64,000 nucleotides of DNA from NCBI RefSeq assembly GCF_003584105.1, contig NZ_QXFO01000025.1, positions 52,899 to 116,898 on the forward strand, in the 5' to 3' direction. The first letter of the stretch is position 1. Each line of letters opens with the position of its first letter. The stretch is from Flagellimonas taeanensis (GTDB lineage: Bacteria > Bacteroidota > Bacteroidia > Flavobacteriales > Flavobacteriaceae). The notes below the pieces were generated by a model. That model ran no database searches and was not told where the DNA came from. It worked only from the letters and a program-made list of their open reading frames with translations. Made by a program: the position numbers and the translations under genes. Shown here piece by piece: positions 18,045 to 27,497 of this stretch.

Positions 18045-18512
18045 CTATGGATGAAGTTCGAACATGGCCTCGACCTCCACGGGAATATTGCCGGGAAGCA
18101 TCATCCCGACGGCACTCCGTACGCCAATACCGTTTTCTTTTCCAAAAACATCGGCCATCAACTCACTGAATCCGTTGACGACATAGGGTTGTTTCCCAAA
18201 ATCTGGAGTGGAGTTGACCATCCCCAGCACTTTTACGACCCTTTTGATGCGGTCCAAGCTTCCAAAATGGGTGATGATGGTGGATAACATCGTCAATCCC
18301 ACCTGTCTGGCCGCGAACTTGGCCTGGTCGGCATCCAGGTCGTCCCCGGCGCGGCCTATCAGTAAGGAACCATCGAGCTTGACGGGACCTTGACCCGATA
18401 CGTATAAAAAATTATCGACGACCAAGATGGGTCTATATACCCCGGCGGGTGGTGGGGCAGGTGGGAGCTGAAGATTCAGTTCCTCAACTCGTTTAGAAGG
18501 TGTGCTGTTCAT
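18045..18512 (-). CDS. RidA/YjgF-YER057c/UK114-family protein
   Basis: 155 residues. Pattern YRPILVVDNFLYVSGQGP and the C-terminal VRSAVGMMLPGNIPVEVEA fit the longer RidA subfamily; the arginine in VRSAVG aligns with the catalytic Arg of enamine/imine deaminases. It probably hydrolyses reactive enamines or imines made from amino acids. It sits between the permease (4-base gap) and the dipeptidase (5-base gap), which suggests a role in amino-acid catabolism. Confidence 0.9.
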   Translation of the reverse strand: MNSTPSKRVEELNLQLPPAPPPAGVYRPILVVDNFLYVSGQGPVKLDGSLLIGRAGDDLDADQAKFAARQVGLTMLSTIITHFGSLDRIKRVVKVLGMVNSTPDFGKQPYVVNGFSELMADVFGKENGIGVRSAVGMMLPGNIPVEVEAMFELHP

Positions 18513-18516
18513 ATGT

Positions 18517-19830
18517 TTAGATGATTGTATTTAAAATTAGGACCCCGATAAGTCCCATAATGCCGACCAAGGTCTCCATAACGGTCCAAGTGGACAAGGT
18601 TTCCTTTACCGAAAGGTTGAAATATTCCTTGAACATCCAGAAACCGGTGTCGTTGACATGGGAAAGCATCAAGCTACCAGAGCCTATCGCAAGAACCATC
18701 AGTTCGGGGCTTGTGCCAGTGCCAGAGGCCAAAGGGAGCACGATTCCAGCGGCGGTCAAACCCGCAACGGTGGCCGATCCTACACTTACCCGAATGGCCG
18801 TAGCAATCACCCAAGCCAGGACCAAGGGAGATATGCTGGAACCTTTTAAACTGTCAGCAATATAATCGCTCACATGGCTGTCGATCAATACCTCCTTCAA
18901 TGCCCCTGCGCCTGCAATGATCAATAAGATCATGGTGATGCTGGACACCGATGCCGAAATGGAATCCATGATGGTGGACATTGACTTGCCCTTGGACAAT
19001 CCCAAAGTGTAAATGGCGAGCAACACGGAAATCAATAATGCAATCACAGGATTTCCTATGAACATGAGCACCTCCCTGAGCTTGCCTTCTTCCAGAAATT
19101 GTTCCGAGGCAATGGCGATACCAATTAGCAAGATTGGTGACAAAGCGGTCAAGATACTGGTAAAGGTCGATGGTAGTTCTTCCTTTGGGATGATATTGGG
19201 GTTGTAGAATTCCTTTAAGGGTTTGGCCTCCACTTTTTTGATGGTACGGGCGAAGAGGGGACCGGCCACAATAATGGCGGGAACTGCAATGACTAGCCCA
19301 TACAGCAATGTTTTTCCAATATCCGCATTGAACATGGCTGCAATGGCTGTGGGTGCAGGGTGGGGAGGGAGGTACCCGTGAGTCACCGAAAGCGAGGTGA
19401 GCATAGGTAGCCCCACGTAGAGCAAGGGCAGTCCCGTTGAAATGGCAACGGTAAATACCAAAGGTATCAGGATTACAAAACCGACCGAATAGAACATGGG
19501 AATGCCCACAATGAAACCTGTGACCACCATGGCCCACTGAACATGTTTTATACCAAATTTGGCCACCAGTTGGGTGGTGATCTGTTGGGCGGCCCCACTA
19601 TCGGCAACCAGTTTGCCCAGCATGGCACCAAGCCCCAATATCAATACCAAAAAGCCCAAAGTGTTCCCGATGCCCCGTTGGATGGATGATACCAGATTTC
19701 CCAGTTCCATTCCTTGAAAAACCCCTACAAAAAGGCATACAATGATAAAGGAAAGGAATGCATTGAGCTTGAATTTGGCAATCAACAGAAAGAGCAATAG
19801 GATGCCCAGAACGGCTATGAGGAGTGGCAT
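18517..19830 (-). CDS. GntP-family proton symporter (gluconate or D-amino acid)
   Basis: 437 residues, about 12 hydrophobic helices, with GntP-family features (HGYLPPHPAPTAIAAMFNAD, SVGSATVAGLTAAGI, LSHVNDTGFWMFKEYF). The family includes gluconate permeases and the D-serine transporter DsdX. The operon partners RidA and an M19 dipeptidase point to a D-amino acid or related substrate and not sugar acid; this is inference. The gluconokinase gene is elsewhere in the window. Confidence 0.9.
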   Translation of the reverse strand: MPLLIAVLGILLLFLLIAKFKLNAFLSFIIVCLFVGVFQGMELGNLVSSIQRGIGNTLGFLVLILGLGAMLGKLVADSGAAQQITTQLVAKFGIKHVQWAMVVTGFIVGIPMFYSVGFVILIPLVFTVAISTGLPLLYVGLPMLTSLSVTHGYLPPHPAPTAIAAMFNADIGKTLLYGLVIAVPAIIVAGPLFARTIKKVEAKPLKEFYNPNIIPKEELPSTFTSILTALSPILLIGIAIASEQFLEEGKLREVLMFIGNPVIALLISVLLAIYTLGLSKGKSMSTIMDSISASVSSITMILLIIAGAGALKEVLIDSHVSDYIADSLKGSSISPLVLAWVIATAIRVSVGSATVAGLTAAGIVLPLASGTGTSPELMVLAIGSGSLMLSHVNDTGFWMFKEYFNLSVKETLSTWTVMETLVGIMGLIGVLILNTII

Positions 19831-19933
19831 ATTTAGGAAATGTATTTGAGCTAAAATAAGGATTTAAATGAAATACAATGCGATTGTTATCGATTTCAAA
19901 CCAGATGTCCGGAAAATATGTGGAAAATAAAAG

Positions 19934-20062
19934 AGGCTGTCTAAAAAGGGATTAAATTGTCATTTTGAGCGCAGTCGAAAAATCTTTATTATCTCAATAT
20001 CTAATAGTTGAATTAGTAGAAGATTCTTCATTTCATTCAGAATGACACTTTTTAGACAGCCT
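19934..20062. repeat. 129-bp inverted-repeat (MITE-like) intergenic element
   Basis: Perfect 15-bp terminal inverted repeats, AGGCTGTCTAAAAAG at 19934-19948 and its complement at 20048-20062. Inside these lie a second imperfect pair (GTCATTTTG at 19960 and CAGAATGAC near 20038) and the common flavobacterial core TGAGCGCAGTCGAA. No ORF inside. It lies 26 bases after the end of clpB, so folded RNA could also act as its terminator. Confidence 0.75.
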
Positions 20063-20088
20063 TATGTTCTGCAAATGATGATGGAAAA

Positions 20089-22689
20089 TTATTTCACCAG
20101 CTCATTTTGGTTTCGGAACACCAATTGATCGTCAAAACTGTCCAAGAGTACAATGCTGTCGGCCGTGATTTTTCCGGAGAGCAGTTCCTTGGAAAGGTTG
20201 TTCAACACCTCTTTCTGGATCAATCGCTTTACGGGCCTTGCGCCATATTGGGGGTCGAACCCTTTTTTTGCCAGATAATCGATGGCTTCCTCGGTCGCAT
20301 CCAGTGTAATGTGCTGTTTGGACAACATTTTCTTCAGACCGTCCAATTGCAGCCCCACAATATCCTTGATATCCGATTTATTCAAAGGTGCGAACATGAT
20401 GATGTCGTCTATTCGGTTCAAGAATTCTGGGCGAATGCTTTGTTTCAACAGTCCCATCACTTCAATTCTCGCAGCTTCCGAAGCACTTTCGATATCCACG
20501 GCATTCTCAAACTTCTCTTGGATGATGTGACTGCCCATATTACTCGTCATGATGATGATGGAGTTCTTGAAATCCGCCACCCGACCTTTGTTGTCGGTCA
20601 GTCTACCTTCGTCTAAAACCTGTAGCAGGATGTTGAAAGTATCTGGGTGCGCCTTTTCGATCTCATCCAACAAGATCACGGAATAGGGTTTTCTTCGCAC
20701 GGCCTCGGTCAACTGACCTCCTTCGTCATAGCCCACATACCCTGGAGGTGCGCCTACTAGACGGCTCACGGAGTGGCGTTCTTGGTATTCGCTCATATCT
20801 ATCCGCGTCATGGCATTCTCATCATCGAATAGATAGGCAGCGAGCGTTTTGGCCAATTCGGTCTTACCGACCCCGGTAGTTCCCAAGAAAAGGAAGGAAC
20901 CAATGGGCTTTTTGGAATCCTGTAATCCGGCCCTGCTTCTTCGTATGGCATCCGAAACGGCAATGATGGCCTCGTCTTGGCCCACTACGCGCTTGTGGAG
21001 CACATCTTCCAGTTTCAGGAGTTTTTCACGCTCGCTCTGCATCATCTTGGTCACGGGGATGCCTGTCCATTTGGCCACTACCTCGGCAATGTCCTCATAG
21101 GTGACCTCTTCCTTGATCAAGGTTCCAGCGGTCTGTTGGCTTGCAAGTTCATCCTGAAGTTTTTCCAGTTTCTCTTGGGCTTCCTTGATCTTGCCATATC
21201 GCAGCTCGGCGACCTTTCCATAGTCCCCGTTCCGCTCGGCACGCTCCGCCTCCAATTTATAGTTTTCAATGTCTTCTTTGGTCTTTTGGATGTTGTCCAC
21301 CACTGTTTTTTCACTTTCCCACTTGGCAAAGATCTCGTTGCGATCTTCTTTGAGGTTGGCCAGATCCAGGTTCAAGGTCTGCAATTTGGCCTTGTCGTTT
21401 TCCCTTTTGATGGCTTCAATCTCAATTTCCAACTGCATGATCTTTCGGTCCAGTACATCCAATTCTTCGGGTTTGGAGTTGATTTCCATACGAAGTTTGG
21501 ATGCCGCCTCGTCCATAAGGTCGATGGCCTTATCAGGCAAGAAACGGTTGGTGATGTACCGTTGGGACAGTTCCACAGCACCGATCACGGCCTCATCTTT
21601 GATCCGGACTTTGTGATGACTCTCGTATTTTTCCTTGATACCCCTAAGTATGGAGATGGCGCTCTCGGTATCGGGCTCGTCCACCATCACTTTTTGGAAC
21701 CTACGCTCCAAGGCCTTGTCCTTTTCAAAATATTTTTGGTACTCGTCCAAAGTGGTGGCCCCGATGGCGCGGAGTTCGCCTCTTGCCAAGGCGGGTTTCA
21801 GGATGTTGGCTGCGTCCATGGCGCCCTGTCCACCCCCGGCACCCACCAAGGTATGGATCTCGTCAATGAAGAGCACAATATTCCCATCGGATGAGGTAAC
21901 TTCCTTGATCACGGCCTTCAATCGCTCCTCAAACTCACCTTTGTACTTGGCCCCGGCGATCAATGCACCCATATCCAAGGAATAAATAATCTTGTCCTTC
22001 AAGTTTTCGGGGACATCACCCTGTACAATACGGTGGGCCAAGCCTTCGGCAATGGCGGTCTTACCCACGCCGGGCTCACCGACCAACATGGGGTTGTTCT
22101 TGGTCCTTCGGGAGAGTATCTGCAAAACCCTTCGGATTTCCTCATCACGACCGATTACTGGGTCCAATTTTCCACTGTCCGCAAGCCGATTGAGGTTATT
22201 TGCATATTTATCCAAGGAGTTGTAAGTCTCCTCGGCACTTTGCGAGGTCACTTTACCGCCCTTGCGCAATTCCTGGATGGAGGCTGTCAAATCTTTTTCG
22301 GTGACGCCTTGGTCCTTTAGGATCTGTGCTATTTTGCTCTTCGATTTAAAGATGGCCAGCAAAAGGTGCTCAATGGAAACAAACTCGTCGCCCATGTTCT
22401 TGGCCACAATACTGGCTTCGTTCACGGTTTTTCCTGCCTCTCTGGAAAGCATGATCTCCCCACCGGATACTTTGGCGAAGCTCTGGAGCTCCTTGTCCAG
22501 GATTTGGTTGAGCAGGTTCACGTTCACGTTCAGTTTCTTCAAAATGAAGGGAAGTACGTTTTCGTCCACTTCCGCAATGGCTTTGAAGAGGTGTTCGTTC
22601 TCAATTTGTTGATGTCCTAATTCTTGGGCCAATTGCTGGGCCCGTTGAATGGCTTCCTGTGATTTTATCGTAAAATTATTAAAGTTCAT
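20089..22689 (-). CDS. clpB: ATP-dependent disaggregase ClpB
   Basis: 866 residues, full ClpB length. N-terminal Clp_N domain (1-150), NBD1 with Walker [10 protein letters not shown] (about 205), long coiled-coil middle domain (about 400-525), NBD2 with Walker [10 protein letters not shown] (about 608), and the C-terminal Clp domain. The middle domain separates it from ClpA/ClpC. It solubilises aggregated proteins with DnaK, which is encoded at 51 kb. No CIRCE operator or clear TAnnTTTG box was found upstream. Confidence 0.97.
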   Translation of the reverse strand: MNFNNFTIKSQEAIQRAQQLAQELGHQQIENEHLFKAIAEVDENVLPFILKKLNVNVNLLNQILDKELQSFAKVSGGEIMLSREAGKTVNEASIVAKNMGDEFVSIEHLLLAIFKSKSKIAQILKDQGVTEKDLTASIQELRKGGKVTSQSAEETYNSLDKYANNLNRLADSGKLDPVIGRDEEIRRVLQILSRRTKNNPMLVGEPGVGKTAIAEGLAHRIVQGDVPENLKDKIIYSLDMGALIAGAKYKGEFEERLKAVIKEVTSSDGNIVLFIDEIHTLVGAGGGQGAMDAANILKPALARGELRAIGATTLDEYQKYFEKDKALERRFQKVMVDEPDTESAISILRGIKEKYESHHKVRIKDEAVIGAVELSQRYITNRFLPDKAIDLMDEAASKLRMEINSKPEELDVLDRKIMQLEIEIEAIKRENDKAKLQTLNLDLANLKEDRNEIFAKWESEKTVVDNIQKTKEDIENYKLEAERAERNGDYGKVAELRYGKIKEAQEKLEKLQDELASQQTAGTLIKEEVTYEDIAEVVAKWTGIPVTKMMQSEREKLLKLEDVLHKRVVGQDEAIIAVSDAIRRSRAGLQDSKKPIGSFLFLGTTGVGKTELAKTLAAYLFDDENAMTRIDMSEYQERHSVSRLVGAPPGYVGYDEGGQLTEAVRRKPYSVILLDEIEKAHPDTFNILLQVLDEGRLTDNKGRVADFKNSIIIMTSNMGSHIIQEKFENAVDIESASEAARIEVMGLLKQSIRPEFLNRIDDIIMFAPLNKSDIKDIVGLQLDGLKKMLSKQHITLDATEEAIDYLAKKGFDPQYGARPVKRLIQKEVLNNLSKELLSGKITADSIVLLDSFDDQLVFRNQNELVK

Positions 22690-22793
22690 AGTGTTGTTTT
22701 TTTCTGGTATGTCAACAATCCTACCATGGTCGGGCTACCGTCAAAATGTCTTAAAATTTCAAAAAGAACGAGACATTTCGTCAGTTGTAAGGT

Positions 22794-22826
22794 TTTGCAT
22801 CCATCCCGACTTATCTCGTAAATTTG
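22794..22826 (+). promoter_or_regulatory. Promoter of ytxJ (TTTG-N21-TAAATTTG)
   Basis: TTTG at 22794-22797 and the -7 box TAAATTTG at 22819-22826, spaced 21 bases. The ATG at 22831 is 5 bases after the box, so predicted transcription start is at or one base from the start codon. Confidence 0.6.
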
Positions 22827-22830
22827 CTAC

Positions 22831-23220
22831 ATGGGAATATTTGACAGTGTCTTCGGAAAGAAGCAACAAACCGAAACTCAAGATACGAAAATACCGTGGA
22901 TTTTTTTGGAGTCCATGGAACAATTGGATACCATTGAAACTGGTTCCAAGGAACGGCCACAGGTCATCTTCAAGCATTCATCCACATGTGGCATCAGTAG
23001 CATGGTGCTGAAGATGTTCAACGGCTCTTATGATCCCATTTTGGATTGTGATCTCTATTTTTTGACCATCCAAGCACACAGGGACCTGTCCAATGCGATC
23101 GCAGACAAGTTTGGGGTAAGGCATGAGTCGCCCCAATTGCTGATCCTGAAAAATGGGAAAGTGTCTTTTCACACCTCCCATGGTGCCATTGCAGATTTGG
23201 ATCTGAAGGATTATCTATAA
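22831..23220 (+). CDS. ytxJ: Bacilliredoxin-like protein YtxJ (BrxC)
   Basis: 129 residues, thioredoxin fold. The monothiol motif is HSSTCGIS with the single Cys53, as in YtxJ/BrxC, which reduces bacillithiol mixed disulfides on proteins. Bacillithiol is found in Flavobacteriaceae, consistent with the assigned taxon. N-terminal MGIFDSVFGKK is a common family start and supports the ATG chosen, even though the -7 box ends only 4 bases before it. Cytoplasmic; single-gene unit ended by the hairpin at 23223. Confidence 0.9.
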   Translation: MGIFDSVFGKKQQTETQDTKIPWIFLESMEQLDTIETGSKERPQVIFKHSSTCGISSMVLKMFNGSYDPILDCDLYFLTIQAHRDLSNAIADKFGVRHESPQLLILKNGKVSFHTSHGAIADLDLKDYL

Positions 23221-23222
23221 AA

Positions 23223-23251
23223 AAAGCCCCAATTTGGGGCTTTCGTTTTTT
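23223..23251. terminator. Bidirectional intrinsic terminator
   Basis: AAAGCCCCA pairs with TGGGGCTTT across a 3-base loop, with T/A runs on both sides. It separates convergent ytxJ and the lipoprotein gene. Confidence 0.8.
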
Positions 23252-23255
23252 CAAC

Positions 23256-24440
23256 CTAGTCGAACTGATATTTCGCTATGATGCCTTTGAGCCTTGCCTT
23301 GAGGTCTTCCCCGGCATCGTACACCATTTGCTCATTGGAAGGAAAAGGTACTTCCCTGGCGTTCAGGTACACCAGAAGGTCGTTCTCCAAAGCCCTTTTG
23401 TCCCCTTGATAGTTGGCGAAGATATGCTCGAACACAAATTGACTGGATAGGGGATAGGCGTTGATTTCCTGCCCGCTTTTCAGGTCGGTGAACCGCACCT
23501 TGGCCCCAATTTGCGCACTTTTGGTCTGGGTAAACTGAAAGAATTTACAGGTCACGGTACGCATTTTGTCCACTTTGATCTTGTTGCCCAAACTGTCCTT
23601 TACCGCATTGCCATCCCTGTCCAATAGATATTCCCAACCATCTGCTATCTGTTTTTCCTTGATGATCTGGGTCTCGTTCACACGCTCTGGCGACACATTG
23701 ATCTCCATAAAATCAAGGTTCATGGCGTAATCATATTTCACGTTGGCCAATGGATTGGTATGGTATTGCAGCCAAAAATTGTCGATGCCAAAGGCATTGA
23801 AGTCCAGAAGCTCCCTTTCCAGCCGCTCAGGGATGATCTGCTCGGTCAGGTTTCCTATTTCAACCCGTACGAACTCCAACCCTTTGTTGTAGGCCTCATC
23901 CATTTTAGATACCGTTTCTTTATACCCAGGATTGATTTCCTGCAGGTACTTCAAGTCGTCATAGGCGGCACGGAAATCACTCTTATATTTGGCACTTTTC
24001 AATAGCCCAATGGCATTCTCATACAAATGCTCGGACAGTTTGTCCTTGGTGTTCAGGATATCGTTGTCGTAATTCTCAAAATGGAACCGTGCATTCCTTC
24101 CTTGGTCGTTGATGCGAAGGGGGAGCAAAGGCTTGATGTGCTCCTGTATCCGCTTCAGCTGCACATATTTGTTGTAGATGGTTTCCAGATTGGCCGGATT
24201 GCCATCATTCTGTAAAAAGGCAATTTCTTGTTCTTCCCTTTCCGCATTTTTGGCAAAGGCCTCTTCCAATAGGGTGATGTATTCCTGATTTCCTTTTTTG
24301 GTCTTGTTTTCCGCCAAATTCTTTATGGCCTTGTCCATGGCGGTAACATAGTTACCGGTGTTCAGCGCTTCCTGGGTCTTTTTGACGCCCCCACAGGCGG
24401 CAATCATTAAAATCGTGGTGAAGAGTAGAATTTTTTTCAT
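23256..24440 (-). CDS. Uncharacterised lipoprotein
   Basis: 394 residues. Signal peptide with lipobox MIAACGG gives lipidated Cys16. The mature N-terminal half is helical and TPR-like (ALNTGNYVTAMDKAIKNLAE, with repeated Y/A spacing), the C-terminal half has beta-rich patches such as VTCKFFQFTQTKSAQIGAK. No enzyme motif. I do not recognise a named family beyond conserved Bacteroidota lipoproteins. Single-gene unit with its own terminator; divergent from glyA. Confidence 0.8.
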   Translation of the reverse strand: MKKILLFTTILMIAACGGVKKTQEALNTGNYVTAMDKAIKNLAENKTKKGNQEYITLLEEAFAKNAEREEQEIAFLQNDGNPANLETIYNKYVQLKRIQEHIKPLLPLRINDQGRNARFHFENYDNDILNTKDKLSEHLYENAIGLLKSAKYKSDFRAAYDDLKYLQEINPGYKETVSKMDEAYNKGLEFVRVEIGNLTEQIIPERLERELLDFNAFGIDNFWLQYHTNPLANVKYDYAMNLDFMEINVSPERVNETQIIKEKQIADGWEYLLDRDGNAVKDSLGNKIKVDKMRTVTCKFFQFTQTKSAQIGAKVRFTDLKSGQEINAYPLSSQFVFEHIFANYQGDKRALENDLLVYLNAREVPFPSNEQMVYDAGEDLKARLKGIIAKYQFD

Positions 24441-24620
24441 GATGGTGGTGTATTGGTTGTTTGATCAAGTTCAATAGCTATGCCAAAAATGGTTCTCTAT
24501 AAACGAAAAAGTCGCACGGGTAGTGTGCAGGTGAGGTTTAAGTTTCAAATATAGAGCATTTAACGACAGTTTCAACTTTGTTAATTTCCGTTTGATAAAA
24601 TTGGGATGTATGTTGCTTTT

Positions 24621-24655
24621 TTTGGATATAAATCCCCTTCCAATTCGTAATTTTG
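24621..24655 (+). promoter_or_regulatory. glyA: Probable glyA promoter
   Basis: TAATTTTG at 24648-24655 is a good -7 box; TTTG at 24621-24624 is a possible -33 element with a long 23-base spacer. It predicts a leader of about 18 bases before the ATG at 24679 and shows that the longer frame from 24592 is not translated. Confidence 0.5.
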
Positions 24656-24678
24656 CGGCTTATCAAAATAATTTGCAG

Positions 24679-25953
24679 ATGCAACGAGACCATAAGATTT
24701 TTGAACTGATAGCACAAGAGAAGGACAGACAGATTGAAGGCATAGAGCTGATAGCTTCCGAGAACTTTACCAGCCCGCAGGTCATGGAGGCCGCAGGTTC
24801 CGTATTGACCAACAAATATGCCGAGGGCTATCCTGGAAAGCGCTATTATGGGGGTTGCGAAGTGGTGGACCAGGTGGAACAGCTCGCCATAGACCGTGCC
24901 AAGGAACTATTCGGGGCCGCCTATGCGAATGTACAGCCACATTCCGGGTCCCAGGCCAATGCATCTGTATATCATGCCTGTTTGCAGCCCGGGGATACCA
25001 TTTTGGGCTTTGATCTATCCCATGGAGGGCACTTGACCCATGGTTCGCCCGTAAATTTCTCCGGAAAACTGTACAACCCCGTTTTCTATGGCGTTGATGA
25101 GGAAACCGGTACGCTCAATTATGATAAGATCCAAGAGATTGCGGACAAGGAGAAGCCCAAGTTGATTATTGCCGGTGCTTCTGCCTATTCCCGTGACATG
25201 GATTTTAAACGTTTTCGTGAAATTGCCGACAGTGTAGGAGCTATTTTGGTGGCCGATATCTCCCATCCTGCAGGATTGATCGCCAAGGGCATCATGAACG
25301 ACCCCATTCCACATTGCCATATTGTGACCACTACGACCCACAAAACCTTAAGAGGTCCAAGAGGAGGTCTTATATTGATGGGAGAGGATTTTGACAATCC
25401 CTTTGGTATCACCTTGAAGAACGGAACCTTACGAAAAATGTCGGCCCTTTTGGATCTTGCCGTGTTTCCCGGAAACCAGGGCGGTCCATTGGAACATATC
25501 ATTGCAGCCAAGGCTGTCGCCTTTGGCGAGGCACTCTCCGACGAATTTTTGCACTACATGATCCAAGTGAAGAAAAATGCTGCCGCAATGGCCAAAGCGT
25601 TCATGGCCCTGGATTACAAAGTAATTTCTGGAGGAACGGACAACCATATGATGCTGATAGACCTTAGGAACAAGGACATCACTGGAAAAGATGCCGAAAA
25701 GGCATTGGAACATGCAGCCATCACGGCCAATAAGAACATGGTGCCTTTTGATACGCAATCCCCGTTCATTACTTCGGGAATCCGTTTTGGTACCCCGGCC
25801 ATCACCACTAGAGGGTTGAAGGAAGCGGATATGGAAACCATCGTTGGGTTTATCGACGAGGTGATCATGGACCCCGCGAACGAGCAGAAAATAGGTCAAA
25901 TAAAACAAAAGGTCAACGATTTGATGAAATCGCGACCTTTGTTCAGTGCTTAG
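24679..25953 (+). CDS. glyA: Serine hydroxymethyltransferase
   Basis: 424 residues from the ATG at 24679 (the in-frame extension to 24592 covers the promoter). PLP-binding segment [15 protein letters not shown] with the Schiff-base Lys, and family motifs [11 protein letters not shown] and [13 protein letters not shown]. It converts serine and tetrahydrofolate to glycine and methylene-THF in the cytoplasm. Monocistronic by position; the window also carries L-serine dehydratase, so two fates of serine are encoded here. Confidence 0.97.
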   Translation: MQRDHKIFELIAQEKDRQIEGIELIASENFTSPQVMEAAGSVLTNKYAEGYPGKRYYGGCEVVDQVEQLAIDRAKELFGAAYANVQPHSGSQANASVYHACLQPGDTILGFDLSHGGHLTHGSPVNFSGKLYNPVFYGVDEETGTLNYDKIQEIADKEKPKLIIAGASAYSRDMDFKRFREIADSVGAILVADISHPAGLIAKGIMNDPIPHCHIVTTTTHKTLRGPRGGLILMGEDFDNPFGITLKNGTLRKMSALLDLAVFPGNQGGPLEHIIAAKAVAFGEALSDEFLHYMIQVKKNAAAMAKAFMALDYKVISGGTDNHMMLIDLRNKDITGKDAEKALEHAAITANKNMVPFDTQSPFITSGIRFGTPAITTRGLKEADMETIVGFIDEVIMDPANEQKIGQIKQKVNDLMKSRPLFSA

Positions 25954-25977
25954 TATCTATGCTTGCTTAAGTTCTTG

Positions 25978-26631
25978 CTATTCAAAGAGGAACAGATCCA
26001 CTTCGTAAAATTTCCTTTTATTTAGGGAATAAATCATTACTTGGTGGGATTCGTCCTCAAAGTAGAGGCCCCAATAGTCAAAATAAGTGCTTTTTCCTTT
26101 TTTGGGTTCAAAGACATCAGGCGCTACATATTCATAGACAGGAACAAATATTTCATAGGGCATTTCGGTAAGTCCTTTGGTGTAGTACACAAAGTGTTCA
26201 CTGGCCTTGAGCAGGATATTTCCGATTTGTTCGGGTACACTGTGTGCATAGACCCTGGAAATGATGATCGATGTGTCCTTAAAGTGCAGAGAGGTTTCCG
26301 CTATGTCCAACAAAAAATTGTTCTTGGAATTCAGTTCCACAAAGGCACTTTCGAAAGAAGAGGAGATCTTGTCTTCCTTTTCGGGGAATATCATGCCTCC
26401 CCAGGTACCACTCGTGAAGAAATGAAGGCTCTCCGTAATACCGAAGTTGAAGTGCAAATCCAAAACCATATCGGTTTTTTTACTTTCCTTGTCATACTTG
26501 AAGTGTATCTTGACATCGGCAAAAAAATCTTTTTCAATGGTCTTCAAAAACTCGTCCAGCCCATTAGCGGCCTCAAATACCTTTGCGCCACTTTGCTGAT
26601 GACCGGTGTTATTTTTTCTTGGGAGTGACAT
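25978..26631 (-). CDS. Conserved hypothetical protein
   Basis: 217 residues, no signal peptide or membrane segment, acidic and rich in Phe and Tyr. Predicted mixed alpha/beta. The start MSLPRKNNTGHQQSG is followed by a well-ordered region (VKIHFKYDKESKKTDMVLDL) that looks like a real domain. Not recognised. Convergent with glyA, and 5' of it lies a 174-base gap before the response regulator gene. Coding reality is supported by its length and codon style; function is not. Confidence 0.7.
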   Translation of the reverse strand: MSLPRKNNTGHQQSGAKVFEAANGLDEFLKTIEKDFFADVKIHFKYDKESKKTDMVLDLHFNFGITESLHFFTSGTWGGMIFPEKEDKISSSFESAFVELNSKNNFLLDIAETSLHFKDTSIIISRVYAHSVPEQIGNILLKASEHFVYYTKGLTEMPYEIFVPVYEYVAPDVFEPKKGKSTYFDYWGLYFEDESHQVMIYSLNKRKFYEVDLFLFE

Positions 26632-26805
26632 ATGCTATGGGTATAATTTTCTCTTCACCTTAAAGTTAGGATGAATCTTTTTTTTGGGATTGAAGAAAAT
26701 CCTTAAAAATTCTATGGATTTCCCATAGTTTGTAGGCTTTTTACGTCAAGAATATGTAAAATCTATTACACGATTCGACCAAAAACATTTTTGGATTAGG
26801 TGGAG

Positions 26806-27474
26806 CTAGATGAAGCCCCTATTTTTTGCAGCTATGATGAGGGCCATATCATTCTCGTTCTCCGTGCCAAAAAGGGTTTTTAAGTGCCGCTTTCTGTTCT
26901 CAATGGAAGAAGGGGATAGCCTGATGTGTTTTTCCAGGTCCTTGTTCTTGGTGCCCATGGAGAGGTGGTACAGGATTTGTTTATCCTTTTCATCCAGATC
27001 AATATCGTTGGCCATTTTCTTGCGGATGGCGGACAGGGCCTTTGATGAGTAATAAGGCGGGTTCAGTACAATGGTTTTCACGGCGTCTTCCAAGGTTTTG
27101 GGATCAATGTCCGTCTTTACCAAATAGCCGTCAGGGTCCACTGACTTGAGAATGCTGTTGATCCTGAAATTATCGCTGAAGGAGGACATGAAGGCAATCT
27201 TGCTTTCAGGGACCAGTTTACGGGCAAGAATGCCCAGGTCCTCGCCTGAATGGGGCTGGTTCTCGTTCGGCGCGAACAACTGTACATCCAAAAGGAGGAT
27301 GTCATATTTAAAGGAATTCACGGAATCCTCGATGAGTTTTTTCCCGCCCTCGTATGTGTTGGCGGTATCAACAATAATATCATAACCTTCAAAATCAATG
27401 TTCTCAAGGATAAACTTGTATCCGAGCATTGTCATTTCGTGGTCATCTATTGCCAATATTCTCAATGTTTTCAT
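26806..27474 (-). CDS. LuxR-family response regulator
   Basis: 222 residues. Receiver domain with D10/D11, phospho-acceptor D63 (ILLLDVQLF) and Lys in GYLVKTD, all present. C-terminal LuxR/NarL HTH at about 158-220 (DKQILYHLSMGTKNKDLEKHI). The receiver has an insert after D63 (FAPNENQPHSGED) longer than usual. It starts 23 bases after the TPR histidine kinase and is its likely partner. Confidence 0.93.
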   Translation of the reverse strand: MKTLRILAIDDHEMTMLGYKFILENIDFEGYDIIVDTANTYEGGKKLIEDSVNSFKYDILLLDVQLFAPNENQPHSGEDLGILARKLVPESKIAFMSSFSDNFRINSILKSVDPDGYLVKTDIDPKTLEDAVKTIVLNPPYYSSKALSAIRKKMANDIDLDEKDKQILYHLSMGTKNKDLEKHIRLSPSSIENRKRHLKTLFGTENENDMALIIAAKNRGFI

Positions 27475-27497
27475 AACTATTAGCTTCTAAGTAGGAT

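Noticed and set aside
4557..19830. gntK and GntP permease as a gluconate operon
   Set aside because: They are over 13 kb apart in different operons with unrelated partners.
20063..22800. CIRCE or heat-shock operator at clpB and dnaK
   Set aside because: No inverted repeat TTAGCACTC-N9-GAGTGCTAA was seen upstream of either gene.
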